Source of the DNA: Zeus faber | Lineage: Eukaryota > Chordata > Actinopteri > Zeiformes > Zeidae | NCBI GenBank assembly: GCA_960531495.1 | Contig: OY482859.1 | Location: 15,303,274 to 15,367,273, forward strand | Direction of reading: 5' to 3' | Length of the DNA: 64,000 nucleotides | Shown: positions 40,279-51,145 of the stretch, piece after piece | How positions within the stretch are numbered: position 1 is the stretch's first letter | Layout of the letters: the number at the start of each line of letters is the position of its first letter | Notes under the pieces: model-generated | The model's database searches: none | The model's input: only the letters and a program-made list of their open reading frames with translations | Told to the model about the DNA's origin: nothing | Program-made: the position numbers and the translations under genes

Positions 40279-41387
40279 CAGGGGTGGGCAAACTTTTTGG
40301 CTCGAGGGCCACATTTAGTTTTCAAAACTGACCGGCGGGCTAGACTATTAGTAGATGAGGTGAAAAATGAGCAAGCATAAAGGGTAAAATATATGTGAAA
40401 TCTATTTCCTCTTATCCCATTCTTTTAATTAATAAATTCATTTTTAAATAAAAAAATACAACTGCTCGCCATTGATGGATTTAATGAGAACGGTATCGCT
40501 GGTCACCCTTTTTTGCCGGCGCATCAAAATCTGCTGCCGTTTTCGTTGTGGAAATTTGCAGGACAGCGCTCAGGTGTTCATCAGTAAGCTGGGCCCTGTG
40601 GCGTGTTTTGTTTATCGTCGTCACACTGAAAGTCTGTTCACACACACAGGTAGCATCTTCTGTGCCAAGGAGACGGAGTTGAACTTCTGCTTCAGGACAG
40701 AGTCAGACTGGAGATTAATCAGCTCCAACTGTGCTTCCCGCGGTGCTGCCTCGTCATCGAATGACAAGGGGACACGACGCCAGCTGAAGTGACTGCTCAA
40801 ACATTTCAAAATCAGAGAATCGACCGCAGGATCCTCCGTGCAGCTCGTCCTGCGATTTACTGTATTTGCTTATTTGTTTGTCATTTGTCACGTTTGAATA
40901 CATGTCGGGTACAAACTGATCTTTCCCTTGTAGCTTCACGTTCAGCTCATTTATGTGTGACGGTATGTCCACAGCGAACGCCAAATCACAAAGCCAGTGT
41001 GCGTCTTTCAGCTCGAGAAAATCATCGGCTTTCCCCATCAACTCCAGAAATTAGCCGAATATATCCGAAATATTTTGCAACCCAATCTTTGTTGAAAACC
41101 CGACACCCGGTGTCAATTTTGCGTTTTGTTTTCTTTGTCCGCTCATTTTGTTGTGGGTGATGCATACGTGACGATCAGGTGAAGTGAAGAGTGGCTTGAC
41201 ATCAGAGAAGGCTCGGCAATGCACCATCTGGTGGTACCATTAAGTATTACAGGAAAATGACAGTGAAATGAATACCACAAATTTAAATATATTATAGGAT
41301 TGTTGTTCAAGAAAATGCCTCGCGGGCCGGATCAAACAACGCTGTGGGCCAGATATGGCCAGCGGGGCCATAGTTTGCCCACCCCTG
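40279..41387 (-). mobile_element. hAT (Charlie-like) DNA transposon, internally deleted
   Basis: The 1109-bp element has inverted termini CAGGGGTGGGCAAACTTTTT at the left and CAGGGGTGGGCAAACTATGG at the right on the opposite strand. It is flanked by a perfect 8-bp target duplication TGCTAGAA (40271-40278 and 41388-41395), diagnostic of hAT. Minus-strand frames keep pieces of the C-terminal half of a hAT transposase: HWLCDLAFAVDIPSHINELN with LQGKDQF (about 41030-40880), and LTDEHLSAVLQI near the left end. The N-terminal zinc finger and most of the catalytic region are gone and stops interrupt the rest, so it could move only with outside help. Confidence 0.88.
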
Positions 41388-41395
41388 TGCTAGAA

Positions 41396-43538
41396 GCTGT
41401 TAGGAGCTTCTAACACCTTCTAGCAGCAATCTCTTCCAGTTCTTCTTCCGTGAAGAGCTGGAAGACCTCCTTCACTGTGGCAAGGAAGGTCTGGGCTGCT
41501 CGCCCTGTAGCCCTCTGCGTCCCTGGCCTGGATGGGTGGCCAGAGGGCAAGAAGGATGGATCGATGGAGACAGGCAATTTCCCCTGCATAATTCGGCTGT
41601 CAAGGCATAACCAAGCAGAGGACATTTGCACAGAGCAATGTGATGTGTGCAATTAGTGTGGCGCAGGTAAATCATGCTTAAAGTATAATTCCAGTGTAGA
41701 AAATAGGTTCACTAGGTAATGCTTGTTTCACAAATTGTGCATGAAGATTTTTTTGCATATCAATATTTTAACAGCCACTTGTGAGAGAATAAGAAAAAAA
41801 AAATCCTGTGTGATGTCAATTATAGCAACTGATAACACATTTGGCATTAGCGGTGGATATCATCATTGTGCAGATGCAATTTCACATGTGCATATTTATG
41901 TGGTTCAAATGGCACGATACCAGGAATAGCCAAGTATAAGGTCTGATCAAGACAATGTTGCTGCAGGGGGGAGGTGATTTTCTGCATTACTCATCATGGC
42001 GGTATTAATTGTGTTGTTGCTATGGACAAGTGGATCATCACCTTGCTCGCTCCTTAGAGACAGCATGTACAGTTTGACCTAGCTTCCCCTTTCGCAGGCT
42101 AAACCCAAAGAGTGTACCACTCTGCACACTGACAGCCTCTATTTGACAATTTTGCAAAGCAAGAATTCAGCAATAACTAATACTTTTTTTTTGTGTCAGT
42201 TATATTGGCATTTTTTTCATTAGTCCATAATGTTCTTTTTTGCAAAAGCGCACAAACCCGCTGGTTCAGGTGAGCGAATCATGATCTTTTGTACCTAAGT
42301 GCACTTGACATTCTCCTCCGATTTCCTCGGGACGGGATCACATTGAGCTTGCGCCGTCAGTAGTCGGACTCGTGGGTTTGACGTTTTCATTTTCGGAGCG
42401 TAGTAATTCTACATTTGCATGATCCACAGTATACGTATACAGCGTCCGACCCCAGCGAAGAAGAAGAGTTGGAAGGGTACTGAAGATGAGATAATAAGTC
42501 ATGACTCATCGGCACCTTTGTTCCAGATAAAGGTTCCGCGTGTTTCATATCTGACGGTCCTCTCCTTCTCTGGCCTCACAGACAGGCATGACAGCACAGG
42601 TTGGTAAAAGAACAATTTGAAATCACAGTGCACATACTAATATTATGTGCCCTCTTATTTAAATCGAACTCAATGAATAGACGGCCCCACTCAAACCAAT
42701 ACATTATTTTATGGAAATGTGGAGTATACATTAGATCTCAAAGATCAATCCTTTCCTGCCAAAACGAACATCATTTCAAGCGCCCGTTTAGCGTTCATCA
42801 AAGGTTTATGAAACGTCGCCTGTTAAAATATTAAAATGATTAATCAGTGATTAACAAAATTCTTGTCTTTGGCACAAAGGACAGAGATAAAAATATATTT
42901 TGTTTTAAGTTTGAATCAGTTTCTATGGATACCATATTGTTGCTATGTGACAGAGTTAGGGGATGAGGTGGAGTATGTATGGCAGTGTGTGCGCGCGCGA
43001 TACTGAATCATACGTCTGAATCAAATAAATACAATATTTGCTGAAGATAATGTGTGCTTTGTTAAGGAAATGAAATGTGATATTCAGATTTGTAATAATC
43101 AGTGCCAGAGGGAGATTTCGCTCTTGACAATGAATTCGACGGTGGCCCGACCGTTGGAGACAGCGAATGGGATGCAAAGTCTGAGGGACATACACACCCA
43201 CAATTATTGTCACACGTTCGTGCTCCAATCATCAAAACGTGCCTTTTTTAAGAACGCTGGAGAGAACACGCAAACAGGAACCAAGACGAGAGCGGAACCC
43301 AGGCTCAATCAGTGAATAACGCATGGACGTGTGTTGTTCACCTTTAATTCAGTGAAACTAATTTCCTCCCCTTTGTTTATACTTTTGTATTTTTACTTTT
43401 ATCATCTGGGGGCACTGGTGTTTTTTTGCCGTTAAGTTACACAGAAATAAATTCCATAAATAGTAAATCAGCCAGGGTTGCTCTCTGTCGATTCTTACTG
43501 ACTCACGTGCATACACACACACACGCACACGCACACGC

Positions 43539-43581
<43 letters not shown>

Positions 43582-44796
43582 TTCTGGTCCTATTAAAAAA
43601 TCTCTTTCAAGGGTTGGAAGTCTGCTGCGCGTGCTCTGGAGCCAGTTTGTCACTCAGCAGATCAGCATGGCTCTGGCTTTCGGTAAAAATAGCTCTTTCC
43701 TCCTCGTCCTCTGGCCCGGGTGACGGGATATATTTGAATTAGTTGATTTCAAGATTGCTCAATTAACCTTTTCAGAGGATAGGTATATGTATGTGACAAA
43801 TAATCTCTTGAACTTGGATGTGTTACAAATGTTTTCCCAATTAAAACCCATATTTTCATAAGCCTTTATTATATAAATCTTGCAGAAGCTATGGGAACTA
43901 TGGGAATTACCGTAACTTTAAAGCATGTTGCGGAGCCGTGTATGTCCGTGTGAGTGTTATTTTAAATGTGTTCTTCTGGTGGAACGGCACAAAGTGTACA
44001 CTTAGGCTGACGGTTGTCATGCAACCAGCTGAGATTCCCTGGTGAGTGTGATGGAACTTCCCTTGCAGGCAAGAGTGCACAAGTCCTGGCCATCATTACT
44101 GCAAGATCTCATGGAATTCACACCTTGGCATCATGGATTTTTGAATTAATTCCATGGACAGTCAGTCATGTCTAGTCTTTGATACATGTAAATAATGTAT
44201 TGGACTCCAAAAGGCTTAGGTGACTTTAAATAGCCTTAGGAGAAGGCCGGGGACTCTGGGGAAATCATTTGAACGCTCAGCAGTTCTAGCAATAAATAAT
44301 AAAACAAACAATAATAAATTAATCCACCTCAGGTTGGATAAACAAAACAGGGAAAGTGGTTTCTATTCTGTGTGGCCGGTTCGATTGCGCCAAATGATGT
44401 GTAATTTGTGTTGTGCTACCAGGGAAGTGAAGAAAGTGGTTATGTCAAGTGCACAATTTTGCGGTTCCGACTCGATCTGATGTGCTCACAATCCACTAAT
44501 AGATTAGGTTTTGCAAGAATGGGTTTGGGATGCTGAGTCGCACTGTAAAGTCATGGTTTGTTATCAGTTATGTAAACTTTTCAAGCCCCCAAAGGTATTT
44601 TATACCTAATATACCATCGTCATAGACTACATCATATTCCATTAAATGGGACATATGATATACCTTTTTTTAATATATAGGTAGAACATTTACTTCATTG
44701 GTGATGATATTAATTTAATACTTGACAATCTTTTCCTGTTAAATCTGTTCCTGTTCAGTCATTCATTTTCATGTATTTATTAATCATAGATAGATA
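41396..44796. other. Non-coding stretch
   Basis: No exon was recognised. The stretch contains the CA tract at 43512-43579. A short ATGTATGTGACAAATAA motif at 43787-43803 resembles the retroposon 3' end at 25930. The rest is AT-rich single-copy-looking sequence. Confidence 0.6.
43512..43579. repeat. (CA)n/(CGCA)n microsatellite
   Basis: CA repeats with interspersed CGCACA units lie near the left end. Confidence 0.94.
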
Positions 44797-45574
44797 CACT
44801 ACATGGTAAAAGTATTTGGACACCCAAACACCACACCCATATGTGCATGTTCAACATTTAATTTCAAACCCATGGCCATTAATATAGAGTTGTTCCCCCT
44901 TTTGCTGCTACTGTAAAACAGCCTGCACTGTTCTGATTTTGGAACACCGCTCCGGGGATTTGCTCCCATTCAGACACAAGAGCATGAGTGAGGTCGGGTA
45001 CTGATGGTGGGCGACGGAGCGTTGCAATTCATCCCAGAGGTGCTCAATGGGGTTCAGGTCTGGGCTCTGTGCCGGCCAGTCAAGTTCTTCCCCGGACCAT
45101 TATTCCTCCAGCATCAAATGGGACTGTGCATTCAGGCAGGTAGCGTTTTCCTGGCATCCACCAAGCCCAGATTCCTCCAAGACCTCCATTCCTCCTTCCT
45201 CAGATGCCAGGTGAAGCATGAGTCATCACTCCAGAGAACGCCTTTCCACTGCTCCAGAGTCCAATGGCATCGTGATTTACACCACATCCAGCCGACGCTT
45301 GGCATTGCGCACGGTGATCTTAGGCTTGTGTGCAGCTGCTCGGCCGTAGAAACCCGGTTCATGAGGCTCAGGACGAACAGTCTTTGTGCCCACGTTGCTT
45401 GCAGGGGCAGTTTGGAACTAGTGAGTAGTGAGCGGCATCGACCGCTTCGTGGTTGAGCTGTTGCTCCTCGACGCTTCCACTTCACAATGACACAACCTAC
45501 TGTCGACAGGGGCAGGTCTAGCACGGCAGAAATTTGTCAAACTGAGTTGCTGGCAAGGTGGCATCCTATGACAG

Positions 45575-45577
<3 letters not shown>
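44797..45577 (-). mobile_element. Tc1/mariner transposon, internally deleted and 3'-eroded
   Basis: The left end is TA (44795-44796) followed by CACTACATGGTAAAAGTATTTGG, a Tc1-type terminus beside a TA target site. On the minus strand, 45524-45132 encodes transposase fragments: LDLPLSTVGCVIVKWKRRG with PRSGR (helix-turn-helix region), and VLWSDDSCFTWH (the second catalytic Asp block, normally WSDES). Near 45080 follows sequence for the LDWP-like C-terminal part. The region with the later catalytic residues is missing between about 45085 and 45115. The right terminus is replaced by the GATA array. It is inactive. Confidence 0.85.
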
Positions 45578-45728
<151 letters not shown>

Positions 45729-46042
45729 TGCTTCCCAGAGTAGTGATTTCAGATTCCTCTCCCCAGGGAACCTCCCAGAGGCTGAGTGCATGTGAAATGT
45801 GAGAGGCTGTCAGGATACTTAGGGGTCCGACGCCGACAGCACTCTGCTAATCACAACAATTACCAGAAGAAAAAGGGATGAGACCCCACGCCCCCCCCGT
45901 GAAAGGAATCCTGCCCGGTGACCATCTCAAACTGACGTGAGAGAGATAATACACACAGAGATAATGAATTACTGAGCGGAGTAAACAATCGGAATTCTAG
46001 GAGTCGACGATCTCTAATTCCTAATCGCCGAATGTTCTAGGG
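45729..46042. other. Non-coding spacer
   Basis: Single-copy-looking sequence. I see nothing in it. Confidence 0.6.
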
Positions 46043-46498
46043 CCCTGTTTCCCAACGTGTGGGCTGCGTCCCCCTGGTGGGCAGGTGGTAAGGCACTGCA
46101 AGTGAGCCGCTTGAGGTTATTTAAAATACATAAATAAAAGGTTTTTAGTTTTCAATTTTGGAATTAAGTTTGAAATTACCATCAATTATTAATGATTAAA
46201 TATTTATTATATTAAATTTAATATATTCAAAAAGGTAATCAGAACTAATTCAACAAAGCCATGGGATTTAAATTACATTTTATCTGACCTAGCATCCATA
46301 TCTCTTCATTGGCGGGAGATCAAAACTGACGGAGTACCTCATCATTGGGTGGGAAAGAGTTAAAATGGAGTGGTGGCTATCAGGTGGCAAAAGGAAAGCT
46401 GTTCATGGAGAATCAACCTCAACAAGTGGTTTGGGTGGGCCTCAGAAGATTTTCAGATTTCAAATTGGGCTGTGCCTTTCTTAAGTTTGGGAAAGGCT
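46043..46498. mobile_element. hAT-derived short element (MITE)
   Basis: The left end CCCTGTTTCCCAACGTGTGG and the right end (AAGTTTGGGAAAGGCTGG, read on the other strand as CCAGCCTTTCCCAAACTT) form diverged inverted termini around the TTTCCCAA core typical of fish hAT elements. They are followed by CCCCCTGGTGGGCAGGTGGT. No clear target duplication remains and there is no transposase frame. Confidence 0.5.
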
Positions 46499-46899
46499 GG
46501 GGGTCTTTGACACATAATGATTAAAGACGGCGTAAGTATACCCCTAAAATGTCAACTGTCAATATGTCATAGTCACTATGCAGCTGTGTGTGTTCTTCAT
46601 GAGTATGTACTTGCAGTATATTTATGTTCCCCCAAAGCGAGCGAGGGGAAAAGTAAAACAAAAAAAAAGATGTGTAGATGTGATTATATGTTTAAAAACA
46701 GATTGGTTGTTGTGGATGGAGCAATTGTTTTCTATATGGTGCATTTATTGTCCATACACAAATCTACAATATAGTTATAATGATTAATGTAGCTAAAAGC
46801 CCAATGTTAAAATTATTGAAAACAAAGTGAGGTTGTACTTGGCAACTCTTACGAATATACAGTGTAAATCTACAAATTACTATTATTGTGAATCGTGGT

Positions 46900-46919
46900 G
46901 ATTATTATTATTATTATTA

Positions 46920-46963
<44 letters not shown>

Positions 46964-46966
46964 GTT
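46900..46966. repeat. (ATT)n microsatellite
   Basis: This is an ATT run with two GTT substitutions. Confidence 0.94.
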
Positions 46967-48802
46967 ATTTATTTTTCAATTGTAATTAAAAAAAATATGT
47001 AATTTGTTTTATTTTTTATTTTTTATTACTTATTTACAACTGCACTTCCAGCCCTTCAATAGCACTGGTGTCTGTCTTTGTCTCTTTCTTGTCTGTTTTT
47101 ACTGTCTTTTGACCTCCGGGGATCAATGAAGTTGAATTGAATCGTATTGAATTAGTCCATCAGTGGACTTTTCTGATTTTCAGATATTTGTCTCTGCAGA
47201 GGTTTCATACATGTGTTATACATCCAATGCAGTTTTTCGGAACCGTTTGTTATTGTCGTATATATTGTTGTTCAAGCGAATAAAACACCTTCCTTTAAAT
47301 GTCATCATTATTCCCAACTTCAATGAAAGGACTGCAGCGTGAAGCGAGCGTTACCTTATGAGAATGATAGAAACCGAGCCATAGATCCGTGCATTGGACC
47401 GGTTGGCGTTTACCGCTGGAACTTGTTCCAACAGCTCTTCTGAAGCCTCTCACCTCCCAGGCAACGGAGAGTGTTGTTAGTGATGATAATGAAGTGTCAT
47501 AGACTGTATACTGTTATATGAGTTTACTTTTTGGGTCATTTATTTTATAGCAATACCACTTGTGTTGTATTGAAGAAGGTCCTAAAATACAAGTCAAAAG
47601 TATACATAGAGTATAAAAGGGAAATACATTTGTTTGTAATTTGTTTTGTTTGTTTGTAATTTGATTTTATACCACATATTACTAAACTTAATTTGATGGC
47701 TACTGCGAATGGAGTTGACATTTTGAAATTATTGTTTTTCTGTGTTTTGATATGAAAACATTCATCCTTGTAATGATAATTTAGTAATAATTTGTATTTA
47801 TAAATATGTATACTGTATATTACTATGACACAGAAATGGTGAGCATGTATCAAAATAAATAATACAAATAGATTTCTTTCTTTCTTTTACCAATATTGTT
47901 TATTTGTTTTGCATTCATTTACAATGAATTCTCCATGCCTCTGTGCTATGAACCTATAAAATTGAAAATTAAAAAAATGTCCCATTTCTCCTCGATTAAT
48001 CACAGGTTATCGTCTTCACACTATCTTCCAACACTTGCCATGGCCCTCCGGGTTTAATCAAAATGTGCAATAAAGGGGAGTTCAGATGGCTGTATTTTAT
48101 TGTAGTATTTTAATATATTGATGTGTTGTATGTGTTATATCTCCTGGTTGTTTCACATCTGAGGTTCATCTTTGGGTTCCATCCATGCTCTGCCTCTGCA
48201 GAGCAAACCAAAGACAAACCCCCGATCAACGTTGAGATGGAAAAGAAACCAGGGCATCTGGGAGGCATTTATTGGCTCTTGATGATTTATTGCGTCTGTT
48301 GTGTCCGCCTGGCTCAGACACCGGAGGGCTGTTCGTGTCGCCCCCTACAGGCCGCAGTGAGAACGGCGCGTATTTACTGCTGGACCTCTCCTGCCGGTAC
48401 ACTAGTAGTCACTGTAATACAACATATCAGCACTCTGCAGCATGGAGCCTTGAAAAAACATTATGTGATCTTCTCCAAGCACTCCCCCCCCCCGCCCCCC
48501 CCCCCCCCTCACTTACAGCTCTAAATGATGTTGTCTGGTTATTTTTTTTTTTTTGAATCAGATCTATCGAAGCACATCATCATTTGTTCCACCCCATCTT
48601 CACCCATTCAGTTAGGACAGACAGCATTCAGTGGCCTATTTGCACAGGTAGGAGCAAGCTATAAATTAATTCCGAGGAACTGACTCACGTCTCCAAGGCA
48701 GAATATTTTAGACTTACACGTCTGCGAGAGGACAAGAACAACTTTATTCCACATAAACAGACCATTACTGTTTGTCTACAGCTGAGCCAACTGTTTTTTT
48801 TT

Positions 48803-48807
48803 TGTGT

Positions 48808-48838
<31 letters not shown>

Positions 48839-48843
48839 GGGGG
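48803..48843. repeat. (GT)n plus G-run
   Basis: About 18 bp of GT runs straight into about 22 G. Confidence 0.93.
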
Positions 48844-49326
48844 CAGTGTTTGCCTAATGCTGTTCTTTTTCTAAGTTTTGCAACCCAGCTTTGCTGCAGG
48901 GCAGGCGGCACTGAAACTTCAGGACCACGCTTGTATTAAAATCAAGACACAGGCCGCCCTCATGCAATGGAAATCTATTTTCCACATGTGGAAAATATTC
49001 AAGTGATAGTTTTTCCATTATGTATGGAGCAGTGTTCTCACTATATATCCAGCACGTAATAAAGTACAATACTGATGATGTAGAGACGATATAGATATTT
49101 AAAAGTAGTATTGTCTTTGCGCGTATTAAAAATGATATGTATATTTGCAATATGATACAAATGATTGCGCCTTCTCATTAATTAAAAAAAAACAAAAACC
49201 AAGATTTAATAGATTTATATTATTTAGAATAGAAAATAGTCAGGTTAATATAGTATATTCTTCAAATATTAAAGTGTAGGCCTCCTAAGCAAAAACCCCA
49301 AAACACAATTGAATTCTATTTTCCAG

Positions 49327-49442
49327 TGCGTGTTCGCTCCGTCTCTGAGGCACTCGACGCGATCAACAAAACAGAAGAAGGAGCGAGTGGAATGCCGATC
49401 ACTTCGGTTCACGTGGTGGTCCGGAGCCATTACGCCACACGG
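49327..49442 (+). other. Exon-like open segment of unknown identity
   Basis: The segment follows TTCTATTTTCCAG and ends at CACACGG|GTGAGT, a good acceptor and donor pair. It is open in one frame with a protein-like translation, RVRSVSEALDAINKT then MPITSVHVVVRSHYATR. I do not recognise the protein. No partner exon was found nearby and the segment sits inside an inverted-repeat element, so it may be a captured gene fragment or chance. The frame stays open past the donor to 49511. Confidence 0.25.
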
Positions 49443-49508
49443 GTGAGTCACCGCGTGGCAGAGGAGCTGCGTCGCGCGGGGCGACAGCGGGACCGGGGCC
49501 CACGTGCG

Positions 49509-49516
49509 TGACGTCA
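49509..49516. promoter_or_regulatory. Perfect CRE palindrome in CpG-rich core
   Basis: TGACGTCA, the full CREB/ATF site, is followed 90 bp later by CGCCATGGCAAC, an RFX-like half-site. Both occur often in vertebrate CpG-island promoters. Activity is unproven. Confidence 0.4.
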
Positions 49517-49941
49517 CCGCCAGAGACTTCCTGAGAGAACACAGGGCCCCATTCACGGAGACCTCCTCGCGACACCGGCCACCAAACAAGTCCGGGTCGC
49601 CATGGCAACAGAGCCACCGGCCATGCGGGCTGTTTTCCTCGTGTTTGTTTGGAGCAGAGGGAAGGGAGTTGTCACGTTACCAGATTATGTTCTATTCGAC
49701 TTGAACTTCACTTTTTTTCAGTTTGATCATAAATGATTTATGTATAATTTTGTCATTAGATTAGATCTAATAGAATAAATAAAGTTATATTCAAATATAT
49801 CCAATATTTATTTATGATGTATAATATTTAAAATATAATGTATTAACCTGACTTTTTCTATCGCTCAAATCTATTTTGAGGCACATTATATGGATTTTCG
49901 ATTCATGAAACGGTGCAATCATTTGTAAATATTTACGTAAA

Positions 49942-50229
49942 TGACATAAGTTTCTCTTACCACGCGCCACCAAGTGGCGTGTTCAGGAACCTCCGGCACC
50001 GAAGAAGGGGTTGTAAACACCAGTTCATTGTAGAGAGTGGGCCAGCTGGAATCAGCCCAGATAGAACATGGCATGACAAGGGCTCCTCTTGAGAGTGTGT
50101 GTGGGGATGGCGGTTTTACCTGTTCTCGTTAGACCAACCAACGAGCAACAGGTATGCAGCCACCCTGAAACCTATCACCTAGACCCAGGTCAGGTGTGGC
50201 TGCTCAAACCAGCCCCTCCCCATACCATA
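49942..50229 (-). repeat. LTR copy at the 3' side (minus-strand sense)
   Basis: This copy aligns along its length with 50808-51077 (for example CCACGCG, AAGTGGCGTGTTC, GAGAGTGGGCCAGCT, TTAGACCAACCAACGA, CAACAGGTATGCAGCCA). Its tips are mutated to TGACAT and ACCATA. Confidence 0.75.
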
Positions 50230-50807
50230 TACCCGACACCAAGCAGAGAACAAAAAGAAAGAAACGCTTAAAATACAGACTGACATAGGGTTACTATACC
50301 TAAAATAAATTTAAAAAACAGCTTCTGAAAAAGGGGTCCCATACCTTACACCAACAAATTTACCCCAAAAATTAACTGATTCCCTTCCAGGGGACCTGGT
50401 TCCCTAAAACAGCATGGTCCACTGGCTTCCTTCCCCCAGGGCGACGATGCAGACTACCCTACTCTCTTCCGGAGCATGGGACCTCGAGCTGCTGTGCTGG
50501 CTGGTGGAGGCGTTGTTTGTCTTGGCTGTTGCGGGCGCTGCTTGGAGGGGGGGGCTGGCTGCTGAATGGTCCGGCGGTGGCTGCTGGGCGGAGAAGCTTG
50601 CTGCATGCAGTTGCCCGTGGTGGTTTCTGCGGCTGCTGCTGCTGCTTCTCCCCCGGTCCTCCGCCGCACACCCTGGGTGCTGCTGCTGCCAGTCGGGAGG
50701 GGGTTGGTGCTGGGGCCGCCCGTTGACCCGCTGGTGGCTCCGGGGAGTCTTAAGACAGCCCTTCTATGTCCCTTCCCCGTGCCGGAGAGTCCCTGTTCAG
50801 GTGCCAG

Positions 50808-51077
50808 TGTGGTAGTTTCTCCTACCACGCGACACCCAAGTGGCGTGTTCGGGGACATCCGGCACAGAGACACAGAGTGAGGGAGAGTGGGCCAGCTATA
50901 ATTAGTCCAGTAGCAGATAGAACATGTCATGAGTGTGTGTGGGGAGGGTGCTTTTACCTTCTGCTTGTTAGACCAACCAACGAACAACAGGTATGCAGCC
51001 ATTCTGATCCTAGATCCATCAATTATCTAGATGCAGGTCAATTTTGGCTGCTCAAACCCCACCATCCTCACACCACA
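50808..51077 (-). repeat. LTR copy at the 5' side (minus-strand sense)
   Basis: This is the better-preserved copy, with terminal inverted TGTGGT/ACCACA and the primer binding site one base inside it. Confidence 0.78.
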
Positions 51078-51091
51078 TATGAATATACAGT

Positions 51092-51145
51092 ATATAACAA
51101 ATAATAATAACTCAATAAATATTGATTTATTATTATTTGTTATAT
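51092..51145. repeat. AT-rich palindrome
   Basis: Arms of 26 nt (51092-51117 and 51120-51145) pair with one mismatch around a 2-nt centre (ATATAACAAATAATAATAAC at the left). The left arm is also repeated directly near 51206-51241 (ATACAGTATATAACAAACAA), so the locus has duplicated locally. Confidence 0.75.

Larger units (their letters stand above)
46499..49155. other. Non-coding stretch
   Basis: The stretch holds (ATT)n at 46900-46966 and a retroposon-like tail at 47112-47155 (GGGGATCAATGAAGTTGAAT then TTGAAT repeats). A C-run lies at 48484-48509 and GT plus a G-run at 48803-48843. No exon was recognised. The open frame at 48123-48524 ends in a poly-Pro stretch from the C-run and has no family resemblance. 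Confidence 0.6.
49156..49927. mobile_element. 770-bp element: long inverted repeats around a GC-rich core
   Basis: The left arm 49157-49271 and right arm 49822-49926 are inverted copies at roughly 75-80% by eye. Matching landmarks are CAAATGATTGCGCC / CAAATGATTGCACC at the tips and TAGTCAGGTTAATATAGTAT / AAGTCAGGTTAATACATTAT inside. Both tips abut TA (49156-49157 and 49926-49927), and pairing stops there, as expected for a TA target duplication of a Tc1/mariner-like element. The AT-rich arms enclose a GC-rich, CpG-rich core (about 49325-49650) unlike its surroundings, which contains an exon-like stretch and a CRE site. There is no transposase. The family is not recognised. Confidence 0.6.
49942..51077 (-). 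mobile_element. Short non-autonomous LTR retroelement
   Basis: Two direct copies of about 270-288 bp (49942-50229 and 50808-51077) flank a 578-bp interior. The right copy has classic ends, TGTGGT...ACCACA. Read on the minus strand the right copy is the 5' LTR. One base after it comes TGGCACCTGAACAGGGACT (50806-50788), a primer binding site differing at two positions from the one complementary to tRNA-Lys. The interior has one minus-strand frame (to 50454) rich in Gln, Pro, Ser and Ala that resembles no known protein, and no polymerase. No polypurine tract or target duplication is evident, so the left end may be damaged. Confidence 0.7.

Noticed and set aside
50414-50815. Plus-strand 133-aa frame rich in Trp, Leu and Gly
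   Set aside because: It lies inside the LTR element, opposite to its inferred sense strand, and resembles nothing known.
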